NCBI GenBank assembly: GCA_018417955.1
Contig: JACTVC010000002.1
Location: 2,604,001-2,668,000, forward strand
Origin: Laccaria trichodermophora
Lineage: Eukaryota; Basidiomycota; Agaricomycetes; Agaricales; Hydnangiaceae
Reading direction: 5' to 3'
DNA length: 64,000 nt
Below the pieces are notes generated by a model. That model made no database searches. It saw nothing but the letters and a program-made list of their open reading frames with translations, and had not been told where the DNA came from. Both the position numbers and the translations under genes were made by a program. Positions 21,134 to 33,358 of the stretch are shown here, in pieces. Within the stretch, counting starts at the first letter, position 1. Every line of letters starts with the position of its first letter.

Positions 21134-23948
21134 ATGGAAAAAGCACGGGAAGTCCTTAAGGACGTGTTTGGCTTTCAGTCTTTTCGCCTCTCTCAAGAAA
21201 AGGTGAGAATTGAAAGTGTCGGAGTAATGCATCTCCACAATTACTCTACTACTTATCTTGATGACGCTGACTGTTGACATTGCGTCTTTGAGGCCATCTC
21301 TCGGTTGATCGTCGATAATGAAAATGCTTTGGTTGTTTTCCCGACTGGAGGTGTGTTTATCTTTGCCTTGGCACAGACCTTCTACTTGATCCCATCTCTT
21401 TCAGGTGGGAAGAGTCTTGTCTATCAAGTTCCAGGACTGTGTCTTGATGTGAGTCTGCAAATCACATTTCGTGTCTGTCCGTTTATTTACAGCCCCATTT
21501 ACCAGGGCCTCACGTTGGTAATATCGCCGTTGATTGCCTTGATGAAAGACCAAGTCGATTCCCTTGTCTCCCGCGGAGTCAACGCAGCTAGTCTCGATAG
21601 TACGCAGCCTCCTGAACGGTCCCGCTGGATTAAGGAAGAGGTACTGGCGGGTAAAATGAAAATTTTATACGTCGCCCCTGAAAGGTGGCCATTCTTCTGA
21701 ACAACCGACTGTCGCCATTTTAACCCACAGGAGACAGGCTAAACAACGAGGGTTTTGTCAACATGATGACTCAGGTGAAAATATCGCTTCTTGCAGTCGA
21801 CGAAGCGCACTGTATCTCTCAGGTTTGTCATTTCCACCAGTGGGCTTCAACTTCGCATGACATCTATGCGCTAGTGGGGCGCTAGTTTTCGTCCGGACTA
21901 CCTCAAAATAGCTCGCTTCGCTGTGGAGTTAGATGTAGAGCGCGTACTCTGCCTAACTGCCACAGCTACACCGTCTGTGTCAGCTGATATTTGCAGTTCT
22001 TTCCTTATTGCTAAGGAGGGTGTTTTCTCGACGCCCGTTTTTCGCCCAAAGTAGGTTCAACCCTACCCCCCATGTGGATCTCCGTCTAATTCATTGCCAG
22101 TCTTTCCCTCAGAATCGAGGTTGCTGAAACACTGGACGAAAAAATCGATCGTGTCGTTCCACTCCTCAAAACGAGGACAGGTCCATCAATTATCTATGTT
22201 ACTCTTCAAAAGCAGACAGAAGAGGTTGCGAATTATTTGATGCCCCATGGGATTGATGCTATGGTTTATCATGCTGGATTGCCCAGTGACAGGCGAGAAA
22301 AGGTCCAGACAGCATTTATGGAATCTAAGGATGGGGTTGTGGTATGTACCATTGCCTTTGGCATGGGTATTGACAAAGGTGATGCCATTAGCTCATCTAT
22401 ATGCTTTCGACGTAATGAAACCCCTTTTCTCAGCTGATATCCGACAAGTATGTGTATTGTCCATCTGCCGTATGACAGATACTCTTACCTCAAGCAGGTA
22501 ATTCATCTATATATGCCAAAATCCCTCGAAAACTATAGCCAAGAGGTAGGAAGGGCCGGGCGTGATGGAGTGACATCCACCTGTGTTATGTTCCTTTCCT
22601 CTCTAGACATTCCAACTTTGGAAGGATTTTGTCGTGGGGACACATGCTCTAAACAAGACCTTGAACTTTGGCTTCAGGAAGTTGCTACGAAAGTGCCTGC
22701 ACCAGATGGAACTCTTGACTTTAACCACTATAAGCAAGGAAAAGAGTCAGTGTCTCTGTCACCCCTCATTATGCACGGCTCATATTCCTCCGTCTAGCTA
22801 TGATATTCGAGTAGGTCTTAAGGCACACTTGCTCTCGGCCTTCTGATATTTAAAGTACGTGTAGGCCAATGTTCTGGGGCTATGTTATGCGCATCTTGAG
22901 CTTGACCATGGCTACATACGGGCGATAACTCCTTTCTATTCCTTTTACGAAATAACTCCCCTGAACAGCAGCAGTATCTTCTCTGACAATAGTCAAATCG
23001 GGAAAGTGATCAGAACATACTGGCGGCGAAAGAGTGCAACTGGCAAACATGAAGTCGGTGACTTTGCGTTTTCGACATGTTCAGTTATTGATGGTCACCC
23101 TAGATTGATATTGTAGATGCTGCATCAAGAGCCGGCGTTGACAGGGCTGACATGGCAAGACATATCAGTAACTGGGAACTTGATGGTAGCGCTGAAGTCA
23201 AGGCTTCTCAAGTCAGAGCAGTAAGAGAGTGTAATAGCAATCTTTGTGATTCGCTCACAGGACCTTCATTATAGCGTTATACGTTATTGAAGCCATTCGA
23301 AAAGACGGCTGCAAGCATCAGAGCACTGGCAGATGAAATGCATACACGTATGTTGAAGCAAGAGGAGGACTCTGTTAAAAAGCTACGACAAGTCATTGCG
23401 TTTGCTACCGATGACGACTGTAAGTTGCCTGATCTCTTGAGATCTTGTAGCCTCACAATGACACTCTAGGTCTTGCCCACAACTTGGCTAAGCATTTCGG
23501 AAACGAGGATGCAGTTCCTAACGACATGTGTGGATCTTGCACGTTCTGCACAACTGGCCAATCAGTTGAATTTACTCTCAAGCCGCCAACAGTTGTCCAT
23601 CCCAAACAAATACAAGCCATCCTCGACGCATGTCCTATTCGCGACGACCCGCGGTTGTTGGCCAGGATGGCCTTCGGTGTTACATCTCCTCGCCTGACAG
23701 CAAATAAATGGTCAACGAGTCACACTCTTTTCGGCAGCATGGTCAATGTTGATTTTGGTCACCTTGTTCAAGCTTTTGACGCGGAATGCAAGAAAGTTGG
23801 TTATCAATCTCTGGAGGTTACCACTGCGACACCTTCCTCCAGCAAGAAAAGATCACAATCACAAATTTCCTCGAACAATAGCAACACCACCAGGTTTAAT
23901 AATAGGGGGAGAGGGGATAGTAAATACAAGCGTGGTCGATGGAATTGA
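21134..23948 (+). CDS. RecQ-family DNA helicase
   Basis: An ATP-dependent 3'-5' DNA helicase of the RecQ family, acting in recombination and fork repair. From 21134 it reads MEKAREVLKDVFGFQSFRLS. The helicase motifs follow in order: motif I VVFPTGGGKSLVYQVPG, motif Ia LTLVISPLIALMKDQVDSL, motif II LAVDEAHCISQWG (DEAH), motif III LCLTATATPS, motif V VVCTIAFGMGIDKADIRQVIH, and motif VI YSQEVGRAGRDG. A RecQ zinc-type cysteine set follows: CLAHNLAKHFGNED..MCGSCTFC. The C-terminus is Ser/Asn-rich and basic (RGRGDSKYKRGRWN). No HRDC or nuclease domain is visible. Which fungal RecQ paralogue this is cannot be settled by eye. Upstream is CACGTG at 21045-21050. Confidence 0.88.
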
Positions 23949-24061
23949 TTAGGGCGTTTGAGACGGCCACAAGTACACCTAGTTTTCGTTGTATTGTAAG
24001 TAATGCGTATTCCCGAGGTAGATCCTCGTCCTGTCAAGACCCATTCGACAATGTTCAATCT

Positions 24062-24274
24062 ATGACGATTGGATGTTTGGCGCTTCCCAACATGAGGGGC
24101 TGTCCAGAAATGGTTGGATTCAACGTGCATAGTGGTATGGGATTTGCAAAATCAGATTTTCTCCGACGTGTCCGAGAACAGGAAGCAGCCATAGACGAGC
24201 GAGTGATCGATTTCAAGGCTCGCTTTGGAGAGGACGCGGGGCTCCTTCTTGGCACTCTCAGAGCAGTATTCTAA
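24062..24274 (+). CDS. Hypothetical small ORF downstream of RecQ
   Basis: An open frame of about 70 codons ending LRAVF at 24274. Its second half (DFLRRVREQEAAIDERV then FKARFGEDAGLLLGT) has the look of a coding amphipathic helix. The frame stays open up to 23939, overlapping the RecQ stop. Its stop codon overlaps that of the RNase III gene on the other strand. It may be a short gene, or the last exon of one whose upstream exons I cannot place. No family recognised. Confidence 0.28.
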   Translation: MTIGCLALPNMRGCPEMVGFNVHSGMGFAKSDFLRRVREQEAAIDERVIDFKARFGEDAGLLLGTLRAVF

Positions 24275-25329
24275 AAATAAAAGTTGAGTAAAAACATAGT
24301 CAATGTCGTACTCCATTGAGAACTAACAACTGCAATTGAATCCGAGAGTATTGCCTCCACTTCCAGTAATTCGTCTTCATCTTCCCAGTCACTATCAATA
24401 GTGAGGTCGATAACGGTAACTTGGGAAGCACAAGCTCGGGAGCCTCTCTGTGATGCGGATGGCCGGACTGAAGCTCTGCTGTGGCGGCGATCCTGTGGCT
24501 TTCTGATAGGGTCTAAGAATATGTTATATGGGCAAACTCAAGGGCCAAGATTACAATAGTCCTCGCGCACGTTTCTCAGCCTTCTGACGGTGCTTTGCTT
24601 TGTCCAAGAGTCGGCGTTGCTTGACGCTCCCACCACTACCTTTTGATCTTGGCATTGACAAGTTCATCCTGTGGATACCATTCTAAAAGTGAGACGTGTG
24701 GGGGGCGTCACCCTTACCATGAATCATATGCGGCGCAAGCGACGTGAATCAATTGCGCGAAGTTGTCTCGAAACCATTGCTGAAAAGCCTCTGCGCTGGT
24801 TTCGTTTCGGTAGGCGGCAATGATGGTCTCGAAGGCATCACCAGCAGGCTTGACTTTATCGCGCATATCATGGTGGCCGAGCCTGTGCATAAGATGAGCA
24901 AAAGTGGAATTGGCAGTTAGAGCACTTCGCGCGTTCTAAGGTTATTTGTTTTATTTAAATGAATGGGAGAGAGTAGGTCGAAAAAAATCCGACCGTGTAG
25001 AAACCGGGTGAACCTTGGACTCTGATCCTGTACAGCTCTTCAGACACTACACCACTCATCAAAGCGTCTCCAACAAATTCGAGACGATCTCGTTCCGCGG
25101 AATTGTTGCAGATGGAAGACCAAGCCGCGTCGCTCAATGGAGGGAGTTCAAAGACGAAGTGCGAAGAATAAATCTTGTCAACAACATGCCTCTGAATAGA
25201 ATCAGAGACGGTGCCTTTATTAAAAGGAAAGGCAGCCATGCATGAGGCGGCAAGGCCAGTGGCGGCGAGTCGAACGAATCTAAAGCTGTATGTAGAATTC
25301 AATTGCACCCGTGTGAACTTTGAGGTCAC
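24271..25329 (-). CDS. Small RNase III-domain protein
   Basis: Carries the RNase III signature ERDRLEFVGDALMSGVVSEE and the second acidic motif GDAFETIIAAYRNE, so all four usual metal-binding acidic residues (E and D in each motif) appear present. No dsRNA-binding domain is visible. The tail is basic (KQRRLLDKAKHRQKAEKRAR) and then acidic, with VTVIDLTIDSDWEDEDELL, a SUMO-interaction-like core. Introns follow SPGFYT, VAYDS and EKRARGL; the last uses acceptor CTATCAG to keep frame. Start may be 25329, giving a leader MTSKFTRVQLNST.., or the Met at 25239 (MAAFPFNKGTVSDS). It could be a nuclease for rRNA or small RNA processing, or a mitochondrial ribosome-associated protein; sequence alone does not decide. 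Divergent from Nup170 over 73 bp. Confidence 0.68.
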
Positions 25330-25402
25330 GTGTTGAAAGATTTGAACGCGCTAGAGAAGTTGAGCTTGTACCAAAGCTTGTACTTCCTTTTAACTTTGTC
25401 AT

Positions 25403-28400
25403 ATGGCCTCTCTTTTCGCTTCCTCTCATAGTACAAATAGACCCTCCTCTGGTCGCCAGCCGCTACCTGCGAAATCTACTCCAGTCGATCTTGCGTCTCT
25501 TCAGAACGCGAGCAGAGTCTTATTCGATCAAATCACCAAGGATGCCCAAATTATCCCCGACATCGGTGACACCCTCAATACTCGTACGTACTTACTACCA
25601 TGTACACGTCCCCTCTTTTTAACACTTTCCAGCGGCGTCTGCCTCGTATAGCGTGTTTCCCGATGATATTCGAGTTCCTTACCAGAAAAGAAGATTCGTA
25701 GGAATCCCCGAGGGCCTCTTCCAATACTATGACAGTGCGCACCTTCAAGAATTTATTAATTCTAGTGCTCACACATAGTCAGGTGCAAGCGTCACTTCTC
25801 ACATGGGGTTAATGCCAGAAATTGAACGTGTTTGGATTTCGATTGATCACAAACTCTTTCTATGGGACTATAATGACGGGTACGTGATGAAAGATGCTAT
25901 TGTTTTTTTCTGGGCTGAAAAAACGCAGTCAAGAAATAGCTTCCTTCGTTGACCAACCTGATGTCATCACCCACGTCGCCCTCGTCAAACCGAAACGAGG
26001 ACTCTTCATTGACGACATCACCTCTCTTCTTGTTATTTGTACACCAATATCTGTACTCCTCATTGGGCTTTCTGTATCTTTTCAGGACAACCGATCCCAC
26101 AACAACATCAAACTCTACGCCACCGACCTTAGCATACCTTCTGACGTCGAGATGACATCTGTTGTTGGCATGTCTGACGGCCGAATATTTATGTGTGGAT
26201 CACAAGATGGAAATTTGTACGAACTTCATTATCAAGAAAGTGAAGGATGGTTTGGCAAGCGCGTTCAACTCATCAACCACTCCGTCGGAGGGATGCAGAG
26301 TCTTCTGCCTCGATTCGCAGCACCGACAACAGAGGGTAAGGGCACACACCACCCCATTGACAACTTCATGATATCGTCTCCTTAGATCGCATCGTCGCAA
26401 TCGTCGCCGACACCCCCAGAAACTGCTTCTATACCTTGACGTCTCGAAATACCATCTCAATTTACAAACCTGGTGGCGACAAGTCACTCCAACATATTCA
26501 AACTCTGTCGAACCTTTACAAATCTGCGCAAGATAAAGCACCTGGCTCGGCTGCCCTCACTCCCAAAAATTTCCAGATAGTCTCCTTACATGTCATCTCA
26601 CAAGCGGAGTCGCGCAGCGGAGTCCAACTTTTTGCCACTACCACTAACGGAGTGCGGCTTTATTTTTCCCCATCTATGACATATAACTACTCCCATGGGT
26701 CCATCTCAAACGCCTCGGGGTCGCGAACACTCCAGCTCATCCACGTCAGACTACCTCCATCCAACCTAATTCACCCTGATGAACAAGCCAATCCTTATCG
26801 CCCACCTGTTGCAATGTATGGCGCTCCGCCAGTGGCTACACAGCCTACGAGTAGGCCATACGTCGTGTCATCGATCGACAGTTCATGCTATATTGACGGT
26901 TTAACAATCGCGGCTCAACAAGGTGACAGCGACGGGACCGACTATATTCTTTGTTTAGCTCCTGATCTTACTCGAATTGGCACTCTTGGTCAATTGAATC
27001 TGCCGCAGCAGCCCCAACAGCAGTACGCGGCAGGTTATGGGTCATATGGTGGTGCACCTAGCACAAGTCGGGCTCCTTTGACAGAATATGCTACTCTTTT
27101 AGCTATCCCTGGAAGAACCTGGGCAATGGCATCTGTCATAAATTCATCACTGGCGACATCTTCTGCGGCCCCATCTCCTTCAGTGATAAACGAACTAGCA
27201 AGGCAATTTGGAGAGCCCGCCCAACAATTCATGATATTGACAAATGTGGGTTTAACGTTCCTTATAAAACGACGGGACGTCGATTATTTGAAAGCGGTGC
27301 TTGAAGAATTGCAAGCTGAAGGGAATGTGCAACCAATCATTGAATTCCGCGATAGGTAAGCCAATTGAACACAGCGGCGCTGTTATTTAATTTCCCTTCA
27401 ATGCAGCTTCGGAAGAGACCAAACGTGCTCCATGCTGCTAGGGCTCGCAAGTGGTAACACATATTTTGATTCCGTAGATGGCCAGTCCACAGGCACCATC
27501 AGTATGGTCAGTCCAGAGATAGCCGGCGTAGCTAAGCAAGCGTTCTATGACTTCGGAGAACGCCCTATCTGGACAGAAAGAGTCACCTATGGAACGGGTG
27601 AGTGTCACTCACCCTGTACATCACCCCCTTTCATTAGACTGACTGCAACATTAGCGGAGAACACAGGTACGGCAATATTTAGTGGGCGTCGTGAAGGCTT
27701 AGCTATCTACTTTTCACGACTTATCCGCCCATTTTGGAAATCAAAGATTGCGCAACCAAGGTTAAACCCGTCCTCGGATGTGTTTCAGTTGAACTGAACT
27801 GGAATCAACAGTGTTGCCGGTCAGCAACAGCTGGCTGTATCGGAAACCCTTCTGATCAATGTTCAGAAAAATCTATACGCCTTGAAGGACTTTCTGGATA
27901 AAAATCCCCACCTCTTCCATTCGTCCCCTAGTGAACCCACATCAAACAGGACGACCGTTGCCGATCAAGAAGCTTGGAAAGTATGCTTGTCTCACCTCCA
28001 GTATAGCTCCTGCTCATTAGATGTCCAAAGGCTGAACAGGTATCCGTTTCTGAAATACAAGCTCTTCTCACAAGAACGATTGAGGCTTTATCATTCGTCC
28101 TGCTGTTGAATGACTATCGACTTGGAGACCTGATCTCGCAGTATGCTATTCATCTCTTCCTGTGTAACGAGAGAAATCGACCATTTCAACTAGCTGTGAA
28201 GCTGAGATTCAAAAGCTCATCGCGTCCCAAACCTTTGAGGATCTTATAACAACTCAAAATGGAATGACAATATCTAGAGCTCTAGTCAACGTTGTTATCG
28301 ATCAGCAAATCGGGCAACAGATCAGTGTGAGTTGGTTGCACAATAGGCTCCCAGTCGGCACTGAGGCCCTACAGATCGACACCATCAGCGAGGTTCTTCA

Positions 28401-30420
28401 GCAGCGGTGTGGGTCATTCTGCAGCACCGACGATGTCATGCTTTACAAGGTACGTTGTCACTCCTCGCCCTCCGACAATGACCAACTGTTTCTCAGGCGA
28501 AAGAGAATGTAAGAAAGGCTTCCGAAACCCGTAGCACAGCTGAACGGCAGAAGTGGTTGGCTGAAGCATTGAGGTAAGTTCTTCCCCGCCTCCATTGCTA
28601 GATACACTCTCATGATCCTCACCAGACTATTCATCAAAGGTGCTAGGATTCTTCAGTTTGAGAAATTACGAGAGATTTGCGGGGATTTCCAACAATTGAA
28701 CTACGCCAAAGGTAAGCCTTTCGTACGACTGCCATACTATCAGCATTCAACGGCAAAATTACAGGTGCGATATGCCTGCCGCTGGTTTGCGCTCAGTTGC
28801 ATGACCCAGACAATGCCGGTCTTGAATATTGGCATGCTGCACTCCCTTCAACCGACCCACGCCGCGAACTTGCTGAACAACGATTGCGATGTTACGACCT
28901 GGTCATGGACTCCCTCACAACCTTTGAGGGCAAATGCACAGCCGTGAAACCGACAATTTCGGACAATGCTTTGGTCTCCGATGATCCAGAGACCGTTCGA
29001 AGTCATGCCTATGAGCTTGCTTTTGGAAGCGAGGATGAGATGTTCCATTCGACACTTTATGATTGGTTGATTGAACGCAATTTGGCTGATGATCTTCTTG
29101 AGGTGCGGAGTCTACTCCTTGGTTTCTACGCTCAGCTTGAGTTTGAATTCTAGATGAGACCGGCCTTCCTTGAAGCACATCTCAGACGAGAGCCAATCAC
29201 TGTGCAGAAATACCAGCTTCTTTGGCAATTCTATGTGAAAAACGGACAACCACTGAGGGCCGCTGAAGTTTTGGGAGCTTTGGCAGAGTCAACACAGTAG
29301 GTTGTCTATGTTTAGCTCTTCGGCATGTCCTTGACCTTCTGTGTGCCAGGTTCGACCTCCACCTTGATGCGAGGCTGGAATACCTCACTCTTGCGGTGGC
29401 GAACGCGAAGTCGCACCCAATTTCGGCTGGTGGACGACACGAAACTGCAATTGCCTTCCTTACAGATCTCGAAGAAAAGCTTGATGTAGCTCAAGTTCAG
29501 CTGGAGATCTATAATCAACTTCTTCCCCACGTTGACGACGCACGAGAGGTTGGGGAACGAATAAGTTTACTGTCGAAAAGGCTGTTCACGATGACCGAGG
29601 TAGATCATTCTCCCAATAATCATGGTACAACGATGCTTGATGGTTTTCAAGCTCTATCAAGGTTATGCTGTGACATTTGATCTTCCTGCCATAAAACTTC
29701 TCTGTTTGCACGTCTCTGAGCATCAAGACGAAAGCGTCGTCAAACCCATTTGGAACCAAATATTTGACGAGAGTAGGTTGAATCTCTTTTCGTAACAGTC
29801 ATCCACTTAAATTCCTCCAGTTTTAAATGAATCTCCAGATGTTGTGGCACAGTCAGATCTCATCCTGGCAAAAGTTGTGCAACTTGGTCAACGCTTTTAT
29901 CCGTCGGAGAGTGCATTCCCGCTTCGTAAGTGTTGTGATCGCCAGAACCCTGCATCCTTTTTACACTTTCTTCGTACTACAGGTCTCGTGGCCACTCTGC
30001 TCGTCCGCTTCATGCTGTCAAACAAAGGTACAGTACCCTTAGGTTGGTCGCCCAGAATATTGGTCCAATGTGGGGTTCCATTTGTCGAAGTGTGGGACGT
30101 ATTCCATGAGATGTATGAATCTCAGGTAAGAAAGATCAGCACTTATCTTATCAAATCACCCGATGGAGAGTTTTCTTTCCCAGGTTCCACCTTTCAACGA
30201 TCAAGCGAATGTCCAGGCAATTTCGTCAGAAATTGCTGTTTTATTTTCAGATTGGCTCGGTGAAGCGATGCGGCCTCAATCATCGACTCTCCGAGCTGAA
30301 TTTCCTGTTGGACGTGTTGATCTTGCGGTTGACCAGTATATGGCCGAGTTGGAACCAAGTCGTATTGAAACAAGAACGACATATGAAAACGTCAAGCGGC
30401 AGCTCAGACGGTACTGGTAG
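25403..30420 (+). CDS. nup170: Inner-ring nucleoporin Nup170/Nup155
   Basis: A scaffold protein of the nuclear pore inner ring. The N-terminal half is the Nup155-type beta-propeller: LASLQNASRVLFDQI, FPDDIRVPYQKRRFVGIPEG, MGLMPEIERVWISIDHKLFL and DYNDGQEIASFVDQPDVITH. After that come VVGMSDGRIFMCGSQDG, LYELHYQESEGWFGKR and LINHSVGGMQSLLP. The C-terminal half is a long alpha-helical solenoid that ends VDQYMAELEPSRIETRTTYE and RQLRRYW at 30420. A roughly 5 kb locus with many short introns fits a protein near 1350 residues. Motifs continue along the whole locus and I saw no unexplained frame break. Confidence 0.9.
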
Positions 30421-30489
30421 CCCAACTGTTCATGTTGCTTGTAGAATAAATACACCTCCAAATTCAGATAGACAACCAAACTAAATGAA

Positions 30490-31459
30490 CTAGTTAACCT
30501 CCAAGATTGCATCCTCGGCTCGAATTAGTAAATACTGCGTCCACTTCTGTGTAAGTTGATACACTTTGATTAAGGCTCTGCGAAAGATAATGGTAAGATG
30601 CGCAGCCGGCTGAGCGGTCTCAATAAGATACCTTGCAGCACCAACAACAAGTAGGCCTATAACGATCAGCGCTGCGATGTCGCGTGAACTGTCGTTGCGT
30701 CTGTTGCGTTGGCCTCTGTATCGAGCCAGCCATTGCACAGGAGCGAGCATCTGAACTGAAAGCAGCAGATGGACAAGCGAACCAGCGCCAACAAGAGGAA
30801 GACCCAGAACAAAACGTCGGATGAACCACATTATCAATCCAGGCGTCTGTTTCGATCTAGGAGGGGTGCTGTCGCTTGCACGCGTCGGCGAAGTAAAGGC
30901 GGTATCATCGAAGATTCCCACTACGTCGCCATCTCGAAGGACGCGAAAAGCTGCCGTTACAAGATCTTGGAAGACCTGAATAGGAGAGATGTAGAAGAAT
31001 GAATAGGAATAATAGTTGGAAGGCTCCTCGAACGCAGCCATGAAGTAGGTTGTGATGTAAGAAGCTAACATCACGATCGTTGTGAATACCAAGCCGGACA
31101 AACCTCCAACGATGACTGCAGCAAAATGAGGAAGCCATATTTGGTCACATTGAATGAACTGACCAGGGTTTGTGGCAAGCCCCACGATGCGGGTGCGTGA
31201 AAAGCGGTATTGGTAGCGACATTGAGGGCAAGCAAAAAAGGCACTCTTTGAGGCTGATGAATTTCGCCATGTTTGCAGGCACTTGACATGGACGTACTAT
31301 TCAAGTGGTTAACTTTAGTTATTGGGAGGACTGAAAGGCGCAGTTGCTCACACTAATGGAACCTTTGCACAAGCAAGGACGTATGAGGCGGCCCATTTCA
31401 AGCTCGACATTTGCGCCGTCGAAACAGATCCTGCACTGTTTTTCGTCAGCGTCGGGCAT
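30490..31459 (-). CDS. RING-CH (MARCH-type) membrane E3 ubiquitin ligase
   Basis: The N-terminus (MPDADEKQCRICFDGANVE) opens a RING-CH zinc finger: CRIC, PCLCKGS, then after an intron YVHVKCLQTWR and FACPQCRY, giving the C4HC3 pattern typical of MARCH/Doa10-type ligases. The remainder has three likely membrane segments (GLVFTTIVMLASYITTYFMA; FVLGLPLVGAGSLVHLLLSV; IAALIVIGLLVVGAARYLI), so it would ubiquitinate membrane proteins. Start at 31459 is chosen because it begins directly before the finger; an in-frame ATG at 31627 would add 56 residues but run into the divergent carrier gene. It converges with Nup170, leaving about 70 bp between stops. Confidence 0.82.
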
Positions 31460-31597
31460 CGTGGTGAAGGGGCCTGGTTGGAAGGAAATAAGCACAGCGA
31501 GGAGGAGGCGCTGAAGCCGCCACCGTTGTTGACTCCGGCATTCATCTACATTGCCGAACTGAGTACTGAACATTGTCACGATCCACACTGAACACGG

Positions 31598-33254
31598 ATG
31601 AGCGAGGATGCCCACCACAGCGCTCATCTGAGGCTAGTCGGTGCTTTCGCCGGCATAGGTAGTGGTATGTTTTTATCGTATTCTCTCTAACATTTTTTGA
31701 CTCTGCTTAAGGTTTGACTAAAGTCATTCCAAATTTCTGCCATTCAATTTCCAATTCTGATTGTCTTTTAGGTAGCTGTGGGACATGGGTGACCAACATT
31801 TCTGAAGGTAACTTATATATATATATCGGGCCGCAGCCATGCACACGGCTTACAATGCGAGCTAGATTCTCCCGAATAAATATTCACTCAAAGAACAGAT
31901 TCGATACCATTAAGACACGCCTCCAATGCTCTCCGCCAGGAACATATCGCGGAGCTTTTGACGTTCTAACCAAAATTGTACGGACAGAGGTGCGATTCGT
32001 CCCTTCTGGCCGTGAATTTGACCGTTGGATCCGTTATCTCGTCAGGGTGTTTTTGCGTTGTACAAAGGAGCAACCCCTCCCGCAGTTGGCTGGGCTGCAA
32101 TTGACTCAGTCCTGCTCGGATCTTTGCACAACTACCGCTTATTCCTGCTTCGACATGGAATGACCGAACCTACCCCTGGGTTAGGTATACCCCGGTTATC
32201 TCTATTTGCACATGGGGTAGCTGGGCTCTTTGCTGGCGCAACGAGGTGGGCCCTCCAAGCCTCGCATAGGGCAATGCCAAGTAAAAGGTTTATGATATTC
32301 TTTTCAGCGCTTTAATAGCCACTCCGGTTGAGCTTTTGAAAGGTCTGGCACAATGAAATGAACTTTTCCAAGCTGCTCACGACCCTAACAAGTCAAACTC
32401 CAGCTTCAATCCGAGAGGTCGGTTCTTGACCGCCAATTTAAAGGCCCTGTTGATTGTGCAAGACAAATCATCCGCGTTCAAGGGTTTCAGGGCTTGTGGT
32501 CCGGGCTAACGGGAAGCCTCGCATTCAGAAGTAATTTTTTTTGGATGTTTCTGTCATTCGAGGTCTGCACGACTGAGTTTTTGATGTTCCTTGGCTAACA
32601 AAAGATATAATAAGGCTTTGATGCGAGGATTTTCGCGATTGACAGGATCGCCATATGAGGTGCTCATAGTTGATTGCAATCCTTCCAGACCCCCTACTGA
32701 CAGTTAGATGATACCAGATAAGCACAGGCACTGCAAACTTTCTCTCCGGTGGCCTCGCATCATTCGCCTTTTGGGGTATGGCCATACCTGCTGATAACAT
32801 TAAAAAGTAGTAGGCTGCTCCTTAAACTCTCCTGTGACCATGAAATTCAATTAGACTAAATAGCCGGATGATGTCACATCCCTATCCCTTGCCCTACCCC
32901 TCCTCGACCTCCATCACAAGGCCATCCTTCATCTCCGTAGCTCGCCACATCTACTACAGGGATGGTTACTCCGGCTTCTTCCGCGGGTTGGGGCCCAGTC
33001 TTTTACGTGCATTTCCGGTGAACGCTTCCGCCTTTTTTGTGTATGAAGGTACGATGAGACTCTTAGGAGCCGAGAAGGTATTTATTACCTCAAGCTATGA
33101 AAACTGGCTTACAATGGCTCGGGACAGACACGTCATTAAAATTCAGATAGATTATGCTAATTAGCCCATTGATCAGCAATTTCCTTTTTTGGAGCATTTG
33201 ATACCTAATGGAGATGCACCAGACCACAACCAGACCATCAAGAGGACAAGATAA
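31598..33254 (+). CDS. Mitochondrial carrier protein (SLC25 family)
   Basis: An inner-membrane solute carrier with three repeats; substrate not evident. Exons read SEDAHHSAHLRLVGAFAGIG, GLTK, VAVGHG-FDTIKTRLQ, YRGAFDVLTKIVRTE, GVFALYKGATPPAVGWAA, and ALIATPVELLKVKLQLQSER. Then come GPVDCARQIIRVQGFQGLW, GSLAFRSNFFWMFLSFE, SGGLASFAFWGMAIPADNIK and GYSGFFRGLGPSLLRAFPVN. A naive reading shows a stop and frame change near 32345; a 50-nt intron (GTCTGG..CTAACAAG) restores KVKLQLQ exactly, so the gene is intact. Signatures are GxDxxKxR (first), PVELLKVK (second) and PADNIKxR (third). The final exon is best read as starting at 33165 after a CTAAT..TTAG acceptor, ending at 33254; read-through would stop at 33164. 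It is divergent from the RING-CH gene. Confidence 0.8.
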
Positions 33255-33358
33255 TAGTTCGGTATGATATCTTACAAGTAAATTAAGGAGTGCGCACCCC
33301 TTCCGAGGTCTCACACAGTGTAAGTCAATAGGGAGAGACTATCTAGACTTTTCGTTTC

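Noticed and set aside
18804..23948. NoxA-RecQ as a functional gene cluster
   Set aside because: Adjacent genes are on the same strand by chance; each has its own promoter space and unrelated function.
32335..32560. SLC25 locus as a pseudogene with an internal stop and frameshift
   Set aside because: An intron ending at CTAACAAG restores the conserved KVKLQLQ and the following repeat in frame, so the gene is intact.
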